Positions 31,085 through 42,282 of a DNA stretch of 64,000 nt are shown here, in pieces. Made by a program: the position numbers and the translations under genes. Numbering within the stretch: the stretch's first letter is position 1; each line of letters begins with the position of its first letter. The stretch comes from VRUE01 sp963840565. GTDB lineage: Bacteria > Actinomycetota > Thermoleophilia > Solirubrobacterales > 70-9. Location: the NCBI GenBank assembly GCA_963840565.1, contig CAWIZH010000006.1, forward strand, positions 62,001 to 126,000. The letters run 5' to 3'. The notes below the pieces were generated by a model. The model made no database searches and was not told the DNA's origin. It saw only the letters and a program-made list of their open reading frames with translations.

Positions 31085-32717
31085 GCGTCGGCTCAAGCAC
31101 TGGGGCTGGGGGTACGAGGACCAGGCGCCCTCGACGGTTGTGCTCGAGCAGGCCGCGGCCGGGATTAGGGAGCGGTTTGGCTTTGGCGGGGAGATCGAGG
31201 AGCCGGTGCCGCTCGAGGCGGTGGAGCTACGGGCGCCGCGGTTGAAGGCACCCGGCTCGTTGGGAGACCTCTTCAGCGACGATCACTACGAGCGCGTCGC
31301 GCATGCACTGGGCAAGGCCTACCGCGACGTGGTGCGGGGGTTCCGCGGCGAATTCGAGAACCCACCCGATCTCGTCGCCTTTCCCAAGGACGAGTCGGAG
31401 ATCGAGACGGTGCTCTCCTGGTCTGAGGCCGAGGGGGCTGCCGTCATTCCGTTCGGCGGTGGAACCAGCGTGGTCGGCGGGATCGAGGCGCGGCTGGGCG
31501 AGCGGCCGGTGGTCTCGCTCGACCTACGGCGATTGGATCGGGTGCTGGAGGTCGATGCGGAGTCGCTGGCGGCGCGGATCCAGGCCGGGGCCACCGGGCC
31601 CGGGCTGGAGGACCAGCTGCGCGAGCACGGGCTGACCCTGCGGCACTTCCCGCAGAGCTTCGAGTACGCGACCCTGGGAGGCTGGGTCGCGACCCGGGCC
31701 GGCGGGCACTTCGCGACGCTCTACACCCACATCGACGACTTGGTCGAGTCGGTGCGGGCGATCACGCCGCGCGGGACCTGGGAGAGCCGGCGCTTGCCAG
31801 GATCGGGCGCCGGCCCCTCGCCGGACCGCGCCCTGGTCGGCTCCGAGGGCATCCTCGGCGTGATCGCCGACGCCTGGGTGAGGGTGCGCCCGCGGCCCGA
31901 GTTCAAGGCCTCCTGCGGAGTCGAGTTCGATGATTTCCTCACCGCCGCCGCGGCGGTGCGCGAGATCGCGCAGTCGGGCCTGAACCCGGCGAACTGCCGC
32001 CTGCTCGACGCGATGGAGGCGGGGACCACCGGCGCAGGCTCCGGCGAGAAGAGCCTGATGGTGCTCGGCTTCGAGTCCCCGCACCTCCCGGTCGACGAGC
32101 AGATGCGATTGGCCCTGGACATAGCCCAATCCCACGCCGGCACCCCCAACAGCCCGCCGACGGGCCTCAAACGTCCAAATAGTGGACGTTTGAGGCCCGT
32201 CGGCGATGGTTCTGGGGACGCGGTTGGGGCTTGGCGGGGGGCGTTTCTCTTGGCGCCTTATTTGCGCGACACGTTTGTTGCCTGCGGCGTGCTCAGCGAG
32301 ACCTTCGAGACGGCGATCACCTGGGATCGCTTCGAGGACTTCCACGCCACCACGATGGCGGCGGTGCGGGCCAAGGTTGCCGAGGTCTGCGGCGCGCCCG
32401 CCGAGGGTGCGGGAGCGCCCCGGGTCAGCTGCCGCTTTACCCACGTCTACCCCGATGGCCCGGCGCCCTACTTCACCGTGATCGCACCGGCGGTCCGCGG
32501 TGGCGAGGTCGAGCAGTGGGACGAGATCAAGGCCGCCGCCGCGGAGGCCGTGATCGAAGGCGGCGGCACGATCACTCACCACCACGCCGTCGGCCGCGAC
32601 CACCGCCCCTGGTATGACCGCCAGCGGCCGGCGCCGTTCGCGGCGGCATTGCGAGCGGCGAAGGCCGAGCTGGACCCGGCCGCGATGCTCAACCCCGGCG
32701 TCTTGATCGATCCATAG
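31077..32717 (+). CDS. FAD-binding oxidase, alkyldihydroxyacetonephosphate-synthase-like
   Basis: 546 residues. The N-terminus KHWGWGYED is typical of bacterial AGPS-like proteins. The FAD domain follows: IPFGGGTSVVGGIE (about 124), YATLGGWVATRAGGHFATLY (about 199) and VGSEGILGVI (about 257). The C-terminal cap ends AELDPAAMLNPGVLIDP with THHHAVGRDHRPW (about 501), matching the histidine-rich active site of AGPS. Possible ether-lipid or 2-hydroxyacid chemistry; the substrate is unknown. Residues about 360-377 are encoded by a 22-bp perfect palindrome and have no counterpart that I recall in the family, so they look like an insertion. Confidence 0.82.
   Translation: MAERRLKHWGWGYEDQAPSTVVLEQAAAGIRERFGFGGEIEEPVPLEAVELRAPRLKAPGSLGDLFSDDHYERVAHALGKAYRDVVRGFRGEFENPPDLVAFPKDESEIETVLSWSEAEGAAVIPFGGGTSVVGGIEARLGERPVVSLDLRRLDRVLEVDAESLAARIQAGATGPGLEDQLREHGLTLRHFPQSFEYATLGGWVATRAGGHFATLYTHIDDLVESVRAITPRGTWESRRLPGSGAGPSPDRALVGSEGILGVIADAWVRVRPRPEFKASCGVEFDDFLTAAAAVREIAQSGLNPANCRLLDAMEAGTTGAGSGEKSLMVLGFESPHLPVDEQMRLALDIAQSHAGTPNSPPTGLKRPNSGRLRPVGDGSGDAVGAWRGAFLLAPYLRDTFVACGVLSETFETAITWDRFEDFHATTMAAVRAKVAEVCGAPAEGAGAPRVSCRFTHVYPDGPAPYFTVIAPAVRGGEVEQWDEIKAAAAEAVIEGGGTITHHHAVGRDHRPWYDRQRPAPFAAALRAAKAELDPAAMLNPGVLIDP
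32156..32204. repeat. 22-bp perfect palindrome inside the FAD-oxidase gene
   Basis: Arms 32156-32177 and 32183-32204 are perfect inverted complements (left arm starts gccgacgggcctcaaacg) around the 5-nt loop aatag. In frame it encodes PTGLKRPNSGRLRPVG. It lies between the conserved HAG and AWRGAFLLAPYLRD segments of the oxidase, in a probable surface loop. Confidence 0.9.
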
Positions 32718-32728
32718 CCGATCCCAGC

Positions 32729-32771
32729 GCATCCGACGTTGACCACACTGGGCTGGGTCAATGTCGGATGC
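32729..32771. repeat. Palindrome, TTGACCACACTGGG family, copy 2
   Basis: gcatccgacgttgacc (32729-32744) pairs with ggtcaatgtcggatgc (32756-32771), one G-T pair, around acactgggctg. Core and inner arms match copy 1 at 20997-21034; outer bases extend the stem further here. It lies 12 nt after the oxidase stop. Confidence 0.8.
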
Positions 32772-32857
32772 GGTGTGCTGACGGCGCGCAGCGGTACCCT
32801 GTCGCGACTGAATCTCCCTTGCCGCTTGGGTCGCGCCTCGCCCACCGGCATCGCCCC

Positions 32858-33817
32858 ATGGAAACCATTACTTCGGAACAGCCGACGGTCCCGGCCGCTG
32901 CCGGGAAGGCCGACGCCACTATGGATGAACCCGTGGTGCCCAGCCGTTCACCGTTGCGGGCTGCGATCAAGACCGGGCGGCCGCAGGAGTGGATCAAGAA
33001 CGTCTTCGTCTTCGCCGGCCTGCTCTTCTCCGGCAAGTTCAACCAGTCCCACGACGTGCTGGAGGCGTTCCTCACCTTCGTCGCCTTCTGCCTGATCTCC
33101 AGCGCCGGCTACTACGTCAACGACCTGATCGACGTCGAGCTCGACCGCAAGCACCCGAAGAAGCGCTACCGGCCGCTGGCGGCGCGCGAGCTCTCGGAGG
33201 GGACCGCGAAGGCGATCGCACCGGGGCTGGCGATCGTCGCGATCGCGATCGCCTTCGCCACGGTCAACTGGGAAGTCGGTTTGATGGTGGTCGGCTACGG
33301 CGTCGCCCAGATGGCCTACAGCCTCGGCCTCAAGCAGATCGTGATCGTCGATGTGATGACCCTGGCGGGGCTCTTCATCCTCCGCGTCGCCGCCGGTGCG
33401 GTCGCCGTCGACGCCCACGCCTCGGAATGGCTGCTGCTCTGCACCGGCATGTTCGCCCTCTTCCTCGGCGTCACCAAGCGCCGCCAGGAGGCGGTCTCCG
33501 AGCTGCACGAGGGGACCAGCAGCCGCCCTGTGCTCGAGCATTACTCGCTGCCCTTCCTCGATCAGATGGTCGCGATGGTCACCACCGGCACCGTGATCAG
33601 CTACTCGATCTACGCTGTCAACTCGCCCCTGATCGGCAACGAGATGATGTGGACGATCCCCTCGGTGCTCTACTGCGTCTTCCGCTACCTCTACTTGATC
33701 TACGATCGCGCCGACGACCGCTCCACCGCCGCGATCGTCGTCGACGACAAGCCCTTGATCGCCGGCGCAGCGAGCTTCGCCGCGATCGCCTTCCTGCTGC
33801 TCTACGTTTTCAACTAG
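32858..33817 (+). CDS. UbiA-family prenyltransferase, decaprenyl-phosphate phosphoribosyltransferase-like
   Basis: 319 residues with about eight to nine membrane segments. Signature motifs: NDLIDVELDRKHPKKRYRPL (about 88-107), an N/DxxDxxxDxxH aspartate site that binds Mg-polyprenyl phosphate, and a second region GVTKRRQEA near 205. The N-terminal RPQEWIKNVFVFAGLLFSG is characteristic of decaprenylphosphoryl-5-phosphoribose synthase (Rv3806c type), which makes the arabinose donor precursor for cell-wall arabinan. Start ATG 32858 gives an unstructured N-terminus of about 35 residues. The exact substrate is inferred. Confidence 0.8.
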   Translation: METITSEQPTVPAAAGKADATMDEPVVPSRSPLRAAIKTGRPQEWIKNVFVFAGLLFSGKFNQSHDVLEAFLTFVAFCLISSAGYYVNDLIDVELDRKHPKKRYRPLAARELSEGTAKAIAPGLAIVAIAIAFATVNWEVGLMVVGYGVAQMAYSLGLKQIVIVDVMTLAGLFILRVAAGAVAVDAHASEWLLLCTGMFALFLGVTKRRQEAVSELHEGTSSRPVLEHYSLPFLDQMVAMVTTGTVISYSIYAVNSPLIGNEMMWTIPSVLYCVFRYLYLIYDRADDRSTAAIVVDDKPLIAGAASFAAIAFLLLYVFN

Positions 33818-33823
33818 AGCCCG

Positions 33824-34249
33824 CTACATGCTTGCCGCGGGCGGCTCCTGCGGCGCTTCGGTCAGGTAGAAGCGGGCGCGGCCGACCTCCTCGCCGTTGA
33901 CCTGGACGACGGCGGCGTGGGGGCCGGAGCTGGTGAAGGTGGCGGTGGTGCCGATCGACATCACCAGGCGCTGGTCTTGACCGGCCGGCATGCCGGGGGG
34001 GCGACCGGTCTCGAAGTCGGCCGCCAGGCCCTCGCCGAGCTCGATGCCGTCGGGGTCGTGGATGGCGACCTGGAGGTTGTGCGGTTGATTGGTCTCGTCC
34101 CAGGCGACGTCGAGGCCGAGGGCGATGTGGAAGCTCCACTCGTGCGGCAGCTCGGGCAGGCGGAGGACGTTCCAGCCGCCACCGACCATGTAGAGCTTGC
34201 CGTTTACGGCCTCGCTGTGGTCAGCGAGCATGAGGAAGCCGATCTCCAT
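33824..34249 (-). CDS. Conserved hypothetical protein (possibly DUF6941-like)
   Basis: 141 residues, no signal peptide or membrane segment. MLADHSEAVNGKLYMVGGGW, then a series of strands (SFHIALGLDVAWDETNQPHN) and ARFYLTEAP suggest a small all-beta domain; the 'NGKLYMVGGGW' start resembles DUF6941 proteins, from memory only. It ends 6 nt from the convergent UbiA gene. Function unknown. Confidence 0.55.
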   Translation of the reverse strand: MEIGFLMLADHSEAVNGKLYMVGGGWNVLRLPELPHEWSFHIALGLDVAWDETNQPHNLQVAIHDPDGIELGEGLAADFETGRPPGMPAGQDQRLVMSIGTTATFTSSGPHAAVVQVNGEEVGRARFYLTEAPQEPPAASM

Positions 34250-34268
34250 CGGGCCAGGATACGTGGGG

Positions 34269-34580
34269 TCAGTCGGGCAGGACGGCCAGGTCGGAGATCA
34301 ACTCGACCTTGCCGCTGCGCTGGAACTGGAGGTCGACTGTCTCGTCCTTGCGGTAGGTGCCGAAGAGGCCCAGGTACATCGCCAGCCAGCGCCCGGTGCC
34401 GACCTTCTCCTTGACGATTTGGCGGCTGAAGACGATCTCGCCCTTGCGCACCTCGTAGTCGGAGCCCTCGCGCTGGTCGACCCCGTTGATGAAGACGGCG
34501 TACGGCGCTTCCGCCCCGGCCGGCAGCTTCACTCGGCGCCCGGCCGCGTAGCTGCCCTTGGGTATCTCAGTCTCGGTCAT
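34269..34580 (-). CDS. Hypothetical protein
   Basis: 103 residues beginning MTETEIPKGSYAAGRRVKLP. The upstream in-frame extension is not supported because it crosses the hairpin at 34591-34634. Predicted beta-rich, soluble and unrecognised: FINGVDQREGSDYEVRKGEI reads like a small beta sandwich. It lies 19 nt upstream of the 141-residue protein gene on the same strand. Confidence 0.5.
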   Translation of the reverse strand: MTETEIPKGSYAAGRRVKLPAGAEAPYAVFINGVDQREGSDYEVRKGEIVFSRQIVKEKVGTGRWLAMYLGLFGTYRKDETVDLQFQRSGKVELISDLAVLPD

Positions 34581-34590
34581 TGGTGGGGGG

Positions 34591-34634
34591 GTGTGGCGAG
34601 TTACCCGTGTATATGACGGGGAAAGTCGCCACAC
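34591..34634. repeat. Two-part palindrome between hypothetical genes
   Basis: gtgtggcga (34591-34599) pairs with tcgccacac (34626-34634), and inside it cccgt pairs with acggg. It separates two minus-strand genes, so it may be a terminator or another single palindromic element. Confidence 0.55.
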
Positions 34635-34636
34635 CT

Positions 34637-34977
34637 CTACTCCAGAGTCTCCCGTACGAGATCGAACGGCGTCTCGTGGTGAGTCGGATCCAGCTCTTCG
34701 CGCCGCACACTGCCCCGAAACGGCATAAACGTCCCGTCCCCTCGCACGTCCACCCCCGCAACGGGCTTGCGCAGCCAACCCTTCCCGCTCAACTGCAAAC
34801 GGGCATGAACCTGCTCCTCAGGCCCAAAGTCCCGCAGCGAGGAATCCCCTTCGCGGGCCCCTCGGCGCGGATCTCCAGCGCTCGAGCCCGCATCGCGGCC
34901 ACGGCCTCCCCGAGATCCTCGAACCCCAGGTGATCCACATCCGATCCGTGCCGCACGGTCAGCTTCCAGCGCGACAC
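34637..34977 (-). CDS. Hypothetical protein (one-base frameshift)
   Basis: N-terminal frame MSRWKLTVRHGSDVDHLGFE runs to ...RALEIRAEGP and then becomes nonsense. The frame that continues sensibly is AREGDSSLRDFGPEEQVHAR, on to FDLVRETLE and a stop at 34637. Restoring one G in the GGGG run (CCCC on plus strand, 34858-34861) joins them into about 113 residues. Small soluble protein of unknown function, 18 nt downstream of citrate synthase. Confidence 0.55.
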
Positions 34978-34994
34978 GGGCGGATCGAGACGAG

Positions 34995-36356
<1,362 letters not shown>

Positions 36357-36381
36357 TCTGTCAGCTTGTGAGCGTCGGCTG

Positions 36382-37305
36382 TTAAGAGACGGGGAGGGGC
36401 TCGAAACGGGTCATCGCGTGCAGTGCCGCGAAGCGCTCGTCGATCTCCTCGCGGGTCAGCGCGGAGACGCGCTCGGTGCCGAACTGCTCGACGTTGAAGG
36501 AGGCGAGCACGGTGCCGTAGCCCATCGCCCGTCGCAGGCAGGCCTCGTCGAGATCGCCGTCGTGGCCGTCGAGGTAGCCGACGAAGCCGCCGGCGAAGCT
36601 GTCGCCGGCACCGGTCGGGTCGCGCACGTCCTCGAGCGGGAAGCCCGGCAGGGCGAAGAAGCTGTCCTCGGTAAAGAGCGCGGCGCCGTACTCGCCCTGC
36701 TTGGCGACGACCGCGCGCGGGCCGTGCGCCATCAGGGCGCGGGCGGCGCGGGCGAGGTTGCCCTCGCCGGTCAGCTGGCGGATCTCGGCGTCGTTGAGGA
36801 TCACGCAGTCGACCTCGCCGATAGCAGCCAGCAGCGAGTCCTTGGCGGTCTCGATCCAAAGGTTCATCGAGTCGAGGGCGGAGAAGCGGGCCGAGCCGCA
36901 CTGGGCGCGGACTTGGCGCTGCAAGTCGGGCTGGATGTTGGCGAGGAAAAGCATGTCAGCCTCCTGCGAGGCAGCGGAGAGCTTCGGCTCGAACTCGCCG
37001 AAGACGCCGAGCTGGGTGTCCTCGGTGTGGGCGACGTTGAGGTCGTACTCGTAGCGGCCGCGCCAGAAGAAGGACTCACCGCCGGCGACCCGCTCGATGT
37101 CGTCGGTGAGCACGCCGCGGCGCTCCAGCACCTCGAACTCGGCCTGGCCGAAGTCCTCGCCGACCGGGCCGACGGGGCGGACCTCGGTGAAGAAGCTGGC
37201 CGCTAGAGAGAAGTGCACGGCGGCGCCGCCGAGCATGCGGTCTCGCTCCCCAAAGGGGGTCTTGACCGAGTCAAAAGCGATTGATCCGACGACCGTTAGG
37301 GACAT
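36382..37305 (-). CDS. PfkB-family carbohydrate/nucleoside kinase
   Basis: 307 residues. N-terminal VVGSIAFDSVKTPFG and GGAAVHFSLAASFF; C-terminal PfkB signature DPTGAGDSFAGGFVGYLDGH (about 228-247) with the catalytic Asp in GAGD. The family phosphorylates sugars or nucleosides; the substrate is not readable from sequence. It lies 25 nt upstream of citrate synthase on the same strand, so the two may be co-transcribed. Confidence 0.85.
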   Translation of the reverse strand: MSLTVVGSIAFDSVKTPFGERDRMLGGAAVHFSLAASFFTEVRPVGPVGEDFGQAEFEVLERRGVLTDDIERVAGGESFFWRGRYEYDLNVAHTEDTQLGVFGEFEPKLSAASQEADMLFLANIQPDLQRQVRAQCGSARFSALDSMNLWIETAKDSLLAAIGEVDCVILNDAEIRQLTGEGNLARAARALMAHGPRAVVAKQGEYGAALFTEDSFFALPGFPLEDVRDPTGAGDSFAGGFVGYLDGHDGDLDEACLRRAMGYGTVLASFNVEQFGTERVSALTREEIDERFAALHAMTRFEPLPVS

Positions 37306-37320
37306 TGGCGGCAGGGTATC

Positions 37321-37448
37321 GGGGGCCGGGGGTGCCTTGACGGGTGCCTATGTTCGCTTCGCTCACGATGATGGAGCCGCTTCGCGGCTGAGAATCACCT
37401 TGCCGGGGGCCGCTTCGCGAGGCACCCGTCAAGGCACCCCCGGCCCCC
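37321..37448. repeat. 128-bp element with 29-bp perfect terminal inverted repeats
   Basis: Arms 37321-37349 and 37420-37448 are exact inverted complements (left arm begins gggggccgggggtgcc, right arm ends cggccccc). The 70-nt centre holds a second hairpin, agccgc-ttc-gcggct (37375-37389). It lies between the divergent PfkB kinase (start 37305) and quinone oxidoreductase (start 37477), where a terminator is not expected. No open reading frame is inside. Confidence 0.9.
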
Positions 37449-37476
37449 AAGCCCGGGGCGACTATGGTTCGCCGCC

Positions 37477-38420
37477 GTGAAGGCGATTCAGATTGAAGAG
37501 TTCGGCGGCCCTGAGGTGCTTCGGCACGTTGAGGTTGATGATCCAGAAGCCGGCGAGGGCATGGTTGTCGTTGATGTCGCGCGTAGCGGGATCAACTTTG
37601 CCGACACTCACGCGACCCGCAACGACTACCTGGCCGAGCAGTCCCTGCCGCTGATTCCCGGGGCGGAGATCAGCGGGCGAACGGCCGACGGACGGCGCGT
37701 TGCCGCCCTGCTGGGCAGCGGTGGCTACGCGGAGAAGGTCGTCGTGCCCGAGTCGCTGTTGGTCCCTCTGCCCGACGAGGTCGATGACGACCAGGCGGCG
37801 GGGCTGCTGTTGCAGGGCCTGACCGCGATGGCCCTGGTCCAGCGCTGCGCGCGGATCGAGCCGGGGGAGACCCTGGTGGTCGAGGCCGCCGCCGGGGGCA
37901 CGGGCTCGATGGCGGTGCAACTCGGTAAGCGGGCGGGCGCCAAGGTGATCGGACTTGCATCAAGTGAGGAGAAGCGGGCGTTGGTCGAGCGGCTTGGCGC
38001 CGACGCCACGGTCGACTCGCGCGCCGATGACCTCGGCGCGGCGATCCGCGAGGCCAACGGCGGCGAGCGCGTCGACGCCGTCCTCCATATGAGCGGCGGC
38101 AAGGCCTTCGACGAGGAGCTTGGGATCCTCGCCCCGCTGGGCCGGATGGTCGTCTTCGGAATCGCCTCGCGCGAACAGCGCGACATCTCCACCGCGGCCC
38201 TGCTGCGCGGCTCGAAGTCGGTGATCGGCTTCTGGCTCATCCACCTGCTCGCCCGCCAGGACCTGGCCGTGCCGATGATCGGCGAGCTGCTCGGCATCGT
38301 TGCCAAGGGTGAGCTCGAGGTCACGGTCGGCGACGTCTACCCGCTGAGCGAAGCGGCCCGCGCCCACGAAGACCTGATCGCTCGCCGCAGCAGCGGCAAG
38401 CTTCTTCTGGATCCGTCGAA

Positions 38421-38424
<4 letters not shown>
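37477..38424 (+). CDS. NADPH:quinone oxidoreductase-like medium-chain dehydrogenase
   Basis: 315 residues. The GroES-like N-terminal domain (KAIQIEEFGGPEVLRHVEVD) lacks zinc-binding cysteines, so it is the QOR type. The NADPH site is AAAGGTGSMAVQLGKRAGA at about 137-155, and the substrate loop has NFADTHATRN near 39-48. Reduces quinones or enones with NADPH. Start GTG 37477. Its stop overlaps the GTG of the helicase gene as GTGA. Confidence 0.85.
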
Positions 38425-39929
<1,505 letters not shown>

Positions 39930-40030
39930 TACCGCTCTCGATCCGCGGCTAATCAACACTCTCCGAGCGAACTAAGAAGTCAATAGGGTGCGCCCGGCAA
40001 TTGTCCGTGTCTCACTCTCAGGGAGATCAA

Positions 40031-40561
40031 ATGACTCAAGTCAAGAAGGTGCTCACCTTCTCCAATGTGGTTGCTTTTATCGCTCTCTTCGTTGCCCTCG
40101 GCGGTTCGGTCTACGCCGCCGGCAAGATCAGCGGCACCCAGATCAAATCGGGTTCGGTTCCGGGCAACCGGATCAAGCCGAAGAGCCTGACGGGTAATCA
40201 GATCAAGCCGGGTTCGCTCACTGGCACCCAGATAAAAGCCGGTTCGCTGGGAGCGACCCAGATCAACCAGAGCACTCTCACCGGTGTGAGCGCGAGCAAC
40301 CTTGCGAGCGTTCAGTACGCGGCCGCCACGGTGACGATCTCGGATACATCTCCGGCCGGAACGCCAGGCGCGGCTAACTGCCCGGCTGGGACCTACGTAA
40401 TCGGCGGCGGCGCCACTGTGAGCAACGAGCTCTTCGCTTACGTCAACGACAGCGGCCCAAGTGCGACGCGCACTGGCTGGACAGCTACTGGGGTGGCCGG
40501 CGAACCCGGCATCTCAATGACGGTCACAGCCATCTGCACCGCGGTGAAAGCCATCGGCTAG
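40031..40561 (+). CDS. Exported repeat protein, T-x-K-I family member 1
   Basis: 176 residues; ATG 40031 with GGGAGATCA before it. Signal peptide: LTFSNVVAFIALFVALGGSV, then YAA. It is followed by about six 10-residue repeats of the form G-T/N-Q-I-K-x-G-S-L/V (about 35-95), then a beta-rich C-terminal domain with paired cysteines (AANCPAGTYVIGGGA ... AICTAVK). Same plan as the four tandem genes at 43441-46439. The regular spacing suggests a beta-solenoid stalk carrying a head domain; function unknown. Confidence 0.7.
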   Translation: MTQVKKVLTFSNVVAFIALFVALGGSVYAAGKISGTQIKSGSVPGNRIKPKSLTGNQIKPGSLTGTQIKAGSLGATQINQSTLTGVSASNLASVQYAAATVTISDTSPAGTPGAANCPAGTYVIGGGATVSNELFAYVNDSGPSATRTGWTATGVAGEPGISMTVTAICTAVKAIG

Positions 40562-40579
40562 TCCCTTTCGCGCCGGGTT

Positions 40580-40605
40580 CCGGTCCCGCTACGTCGCGGG
40601 ACCGG
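40580..40605. terminator. Hairpin between convergent genes
   Basis: ccggtcccgc (40580-40589) pairs with gcgggaccgg (40596-40605) around tacgtc. It lies between the repeat-protein stop (40561) and the response-regulator end (40589), so it probably serves both strands. Confidence 0.65.
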
Positions 40606-40972
40606 GCCCGGTCAATTCCGCAATACAGGCGAACAACCGGTCGAAGTCGATCGGCTTGGTGATGTAGCCGCTGACCTCGACGTCGGTGGCGGCGCCGGCG
40701 TCCATTTCGTCTTGGTGGGCGCTGACTATCAGGACCGGCGTCTGGACCCCGGCGGCGCGCAGCTCGCGCAGGGCGTCGATGCCGGACTTGCGCGGCATCA
40801 TCGCGTCGAGCAGGAGGATGTCCGGCGCCGGCTCCCCGGGGCGCTGCATCAGCTCGATCACCTCGACGCCATCGGCGGCGGTCACCACCTCGTAGCCCTC
40901 CATCTCAAGTCGCGTCCGCATCAGCAGCAGGATCGTCTCGGAGTCATCGGCGATCAGCACTCGGCTCGGCAT
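40589..40972 (-). CDS. Single-domain response regulator
   Basis: 127 residues, receiver domain only: IADDSETILLLM acidic pocket (about 7-9), phospho-acceptor Asp in ILLLDAMMP (about 56), IVSAHQ switch Ser (about 84) and YITKPI lysine (about 107). No output domain, so it must signal through a partner. Encoded 5 nt after the histidine kinase and surely its operon partner. Confidence 0.88.
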   Translation of the reverse strand: MPSRVLIADDSETILLLMRTRLEMEGYEVVTAADGVEVIELMQRPGEPAPDILLLDAMMPRKSGIDALRELRAAGVQTPVLIVSAHQDEMDAGAATDVEVSGYITKPIDFDRLFACIAELTGPGPAT

Positions 40973-40977
40973 CGTGT

Positions 40978-42282
40978 CTATGCCCCTACCCGCTCGGGCT
41001 CACCCGGCGCCGCCGTCTGCCCGGCGGGGAGCAGGACGCGGAAGGTCGAGCCGTGCCCGGGGGCCGAGTTGGCCCCGATCGTGCCGCCGTGCAGCTCGAC
41101 CAGCGACTTCGAGATCGCCAGACCGAGGCCGGTGCCGCCGACATGCTGCGTCAAGCCCGCGTCGCCGCGGGTAAAGCGCTCGAATATGTGCTCCAACTGG
41201 TCCTCTGCCATTCCTGGGCCGTCATCGCTGACCGCGATCTCAATTGCGGCGTTGTGGCGCACGGCCGTCACTTCGATCGTCGCGCCTTCCGGACTGTACT
41301 CGTGGGCATTGGTCAGGAGATTCACCAGTACTTGGCGGATCCGGTCGCGATCGACGTTGACCTCGGGCAGATCCCCCTCGATCTCGCTGTGCAGCGCCTG
41401 GCGGGCGGCTTCGGTCTGGCTTCGCATCGTCCGCACCGCATCCTCGACCAGCGGCGCCACGCCGGTGGGCGCCGGTTTGATCGTCAGCCGGCCGGCGTCG
41501 CTGCGGGCGAGGTCGAGCAGGTCATTGAGCAGGCGCACCAGGTGGCGGGTGTTGTCGAGGATGATCTCGACCGTGTCGGCCTGCTTGGGGCTGAGCTTGT
41601 CGCGCTCCAGCATCAGCAGCTCGGCGAACCCCTGCACCGAGGTCAGCGGGCTGCGCAGCTCGTGCGAAGCGGTGAGCACGAACTCGTCCTTCATCGTTTC
41701 CAGCTGGTCGCGCTCGCCGGCCCGGCGCTGCAGCTCGGCGGCCATCTCGTTGAAGGCGGCGCCAAGGGCCGCGGTCTCCGAGAGCCCGCCGATTTTGACC
41801 CGCGTCTCGAGGTCGCCGGCAGCGAGGCGCCCGGACGCCTCGACCAGCTCCTCGAGCGGGCGCCGCATCGAGGAGATCAGGCCGCTGAACAGCAGCGCGG
41901 CGCCGGTCAGGCCGGCAATCAGCCCGGCGCCGACCAGCAGCGCGGTGTCGCGGGTCTCGCCGTCGATGTCGTTGCGCAGCGACTGGCGCTGGTGCTGCTG
42001 GGCGACGATCGTTGTCCGCGCGGCGCCGGGGTGGGTGCCCGCGGCAAGCCGGTTGCGGGCGGCGATCTCCACCTGGTAGGAGCGGGCGGTCGCGTTCTCG
42101 TAGTCCTGGCGCTGTTGCAGGAAGCGCGCTACACCGACCACGGCAAGGCCGGTGAGCACGGCAAAGGCAATGGCGAAGCCAATCGTCAGCCTGTTGGCAA
42201 GCGACGGGCTGAGCCGGAGACGGCGTCGGGAATATGCTTGCGCGACTATGGGCGACGAGGCTACAGGCATGGCCGACGGCAC
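40978..42282 (-). CDS. Membrane sensor histidine kinase
   Basis: 434 residues. Two membrane segments (LTIGFAIAFAVLTGLAVVGV near 33 and LVGAGLIAGLTGAALLFSGL near 115) enclose an extracytoplasmic CHASE3-like helical sensor. HAMP follows (about 135-185), then HisKA with phospho-His in ASHELRSPLTSVQGF (about 205), and HATPase: N box NLLTNAHEYSPEG, G1 DDGPGMAE, G2 GGTGLGLAI. The start overlaps the divergent phosphotransferase gene by 35 nt; a later initiator is possible but no clear one is seen. Upstream partner of the response regulator. Confidence 0.88.
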   Translation of the reverse strand: MPSAMPVASSPIVAQAYSRRRLRLSPSLANRLTIGFAIAFAVLTGLAVVGVARFLQQRQDYENATARSYQVEIAARNRLAAGTHPGAARTTIVAQQHQRQSLRNDIDGETRDTALLVGAGLIAGLTGAALLFSGLISSMRRPLEELVEASGRLAAGDLETRVKIGGLSETAALGAAFNEMAAELQRRAGERDQLETMKDEFVLTASHELRSPLTSVQGFAELLMLERDKLSPKQADTVEIILDNTRHLVRLLNDLLDLARSDAGRLTIKPAPTGVAPLVEDAVRTMRSQTEAARQALHSEIEGDLPEVNVDRDRIRQVLVNLLTNAHEYSPEGATIEVTAVRHNAAIEIAVSDDGPGMAEDQLEHIFERFTRGDAGLTQHVGGTGLGLAISKSLVELHGGTIGANSAPGHGSTFRVLLPAGQTAAPGEPERVGA

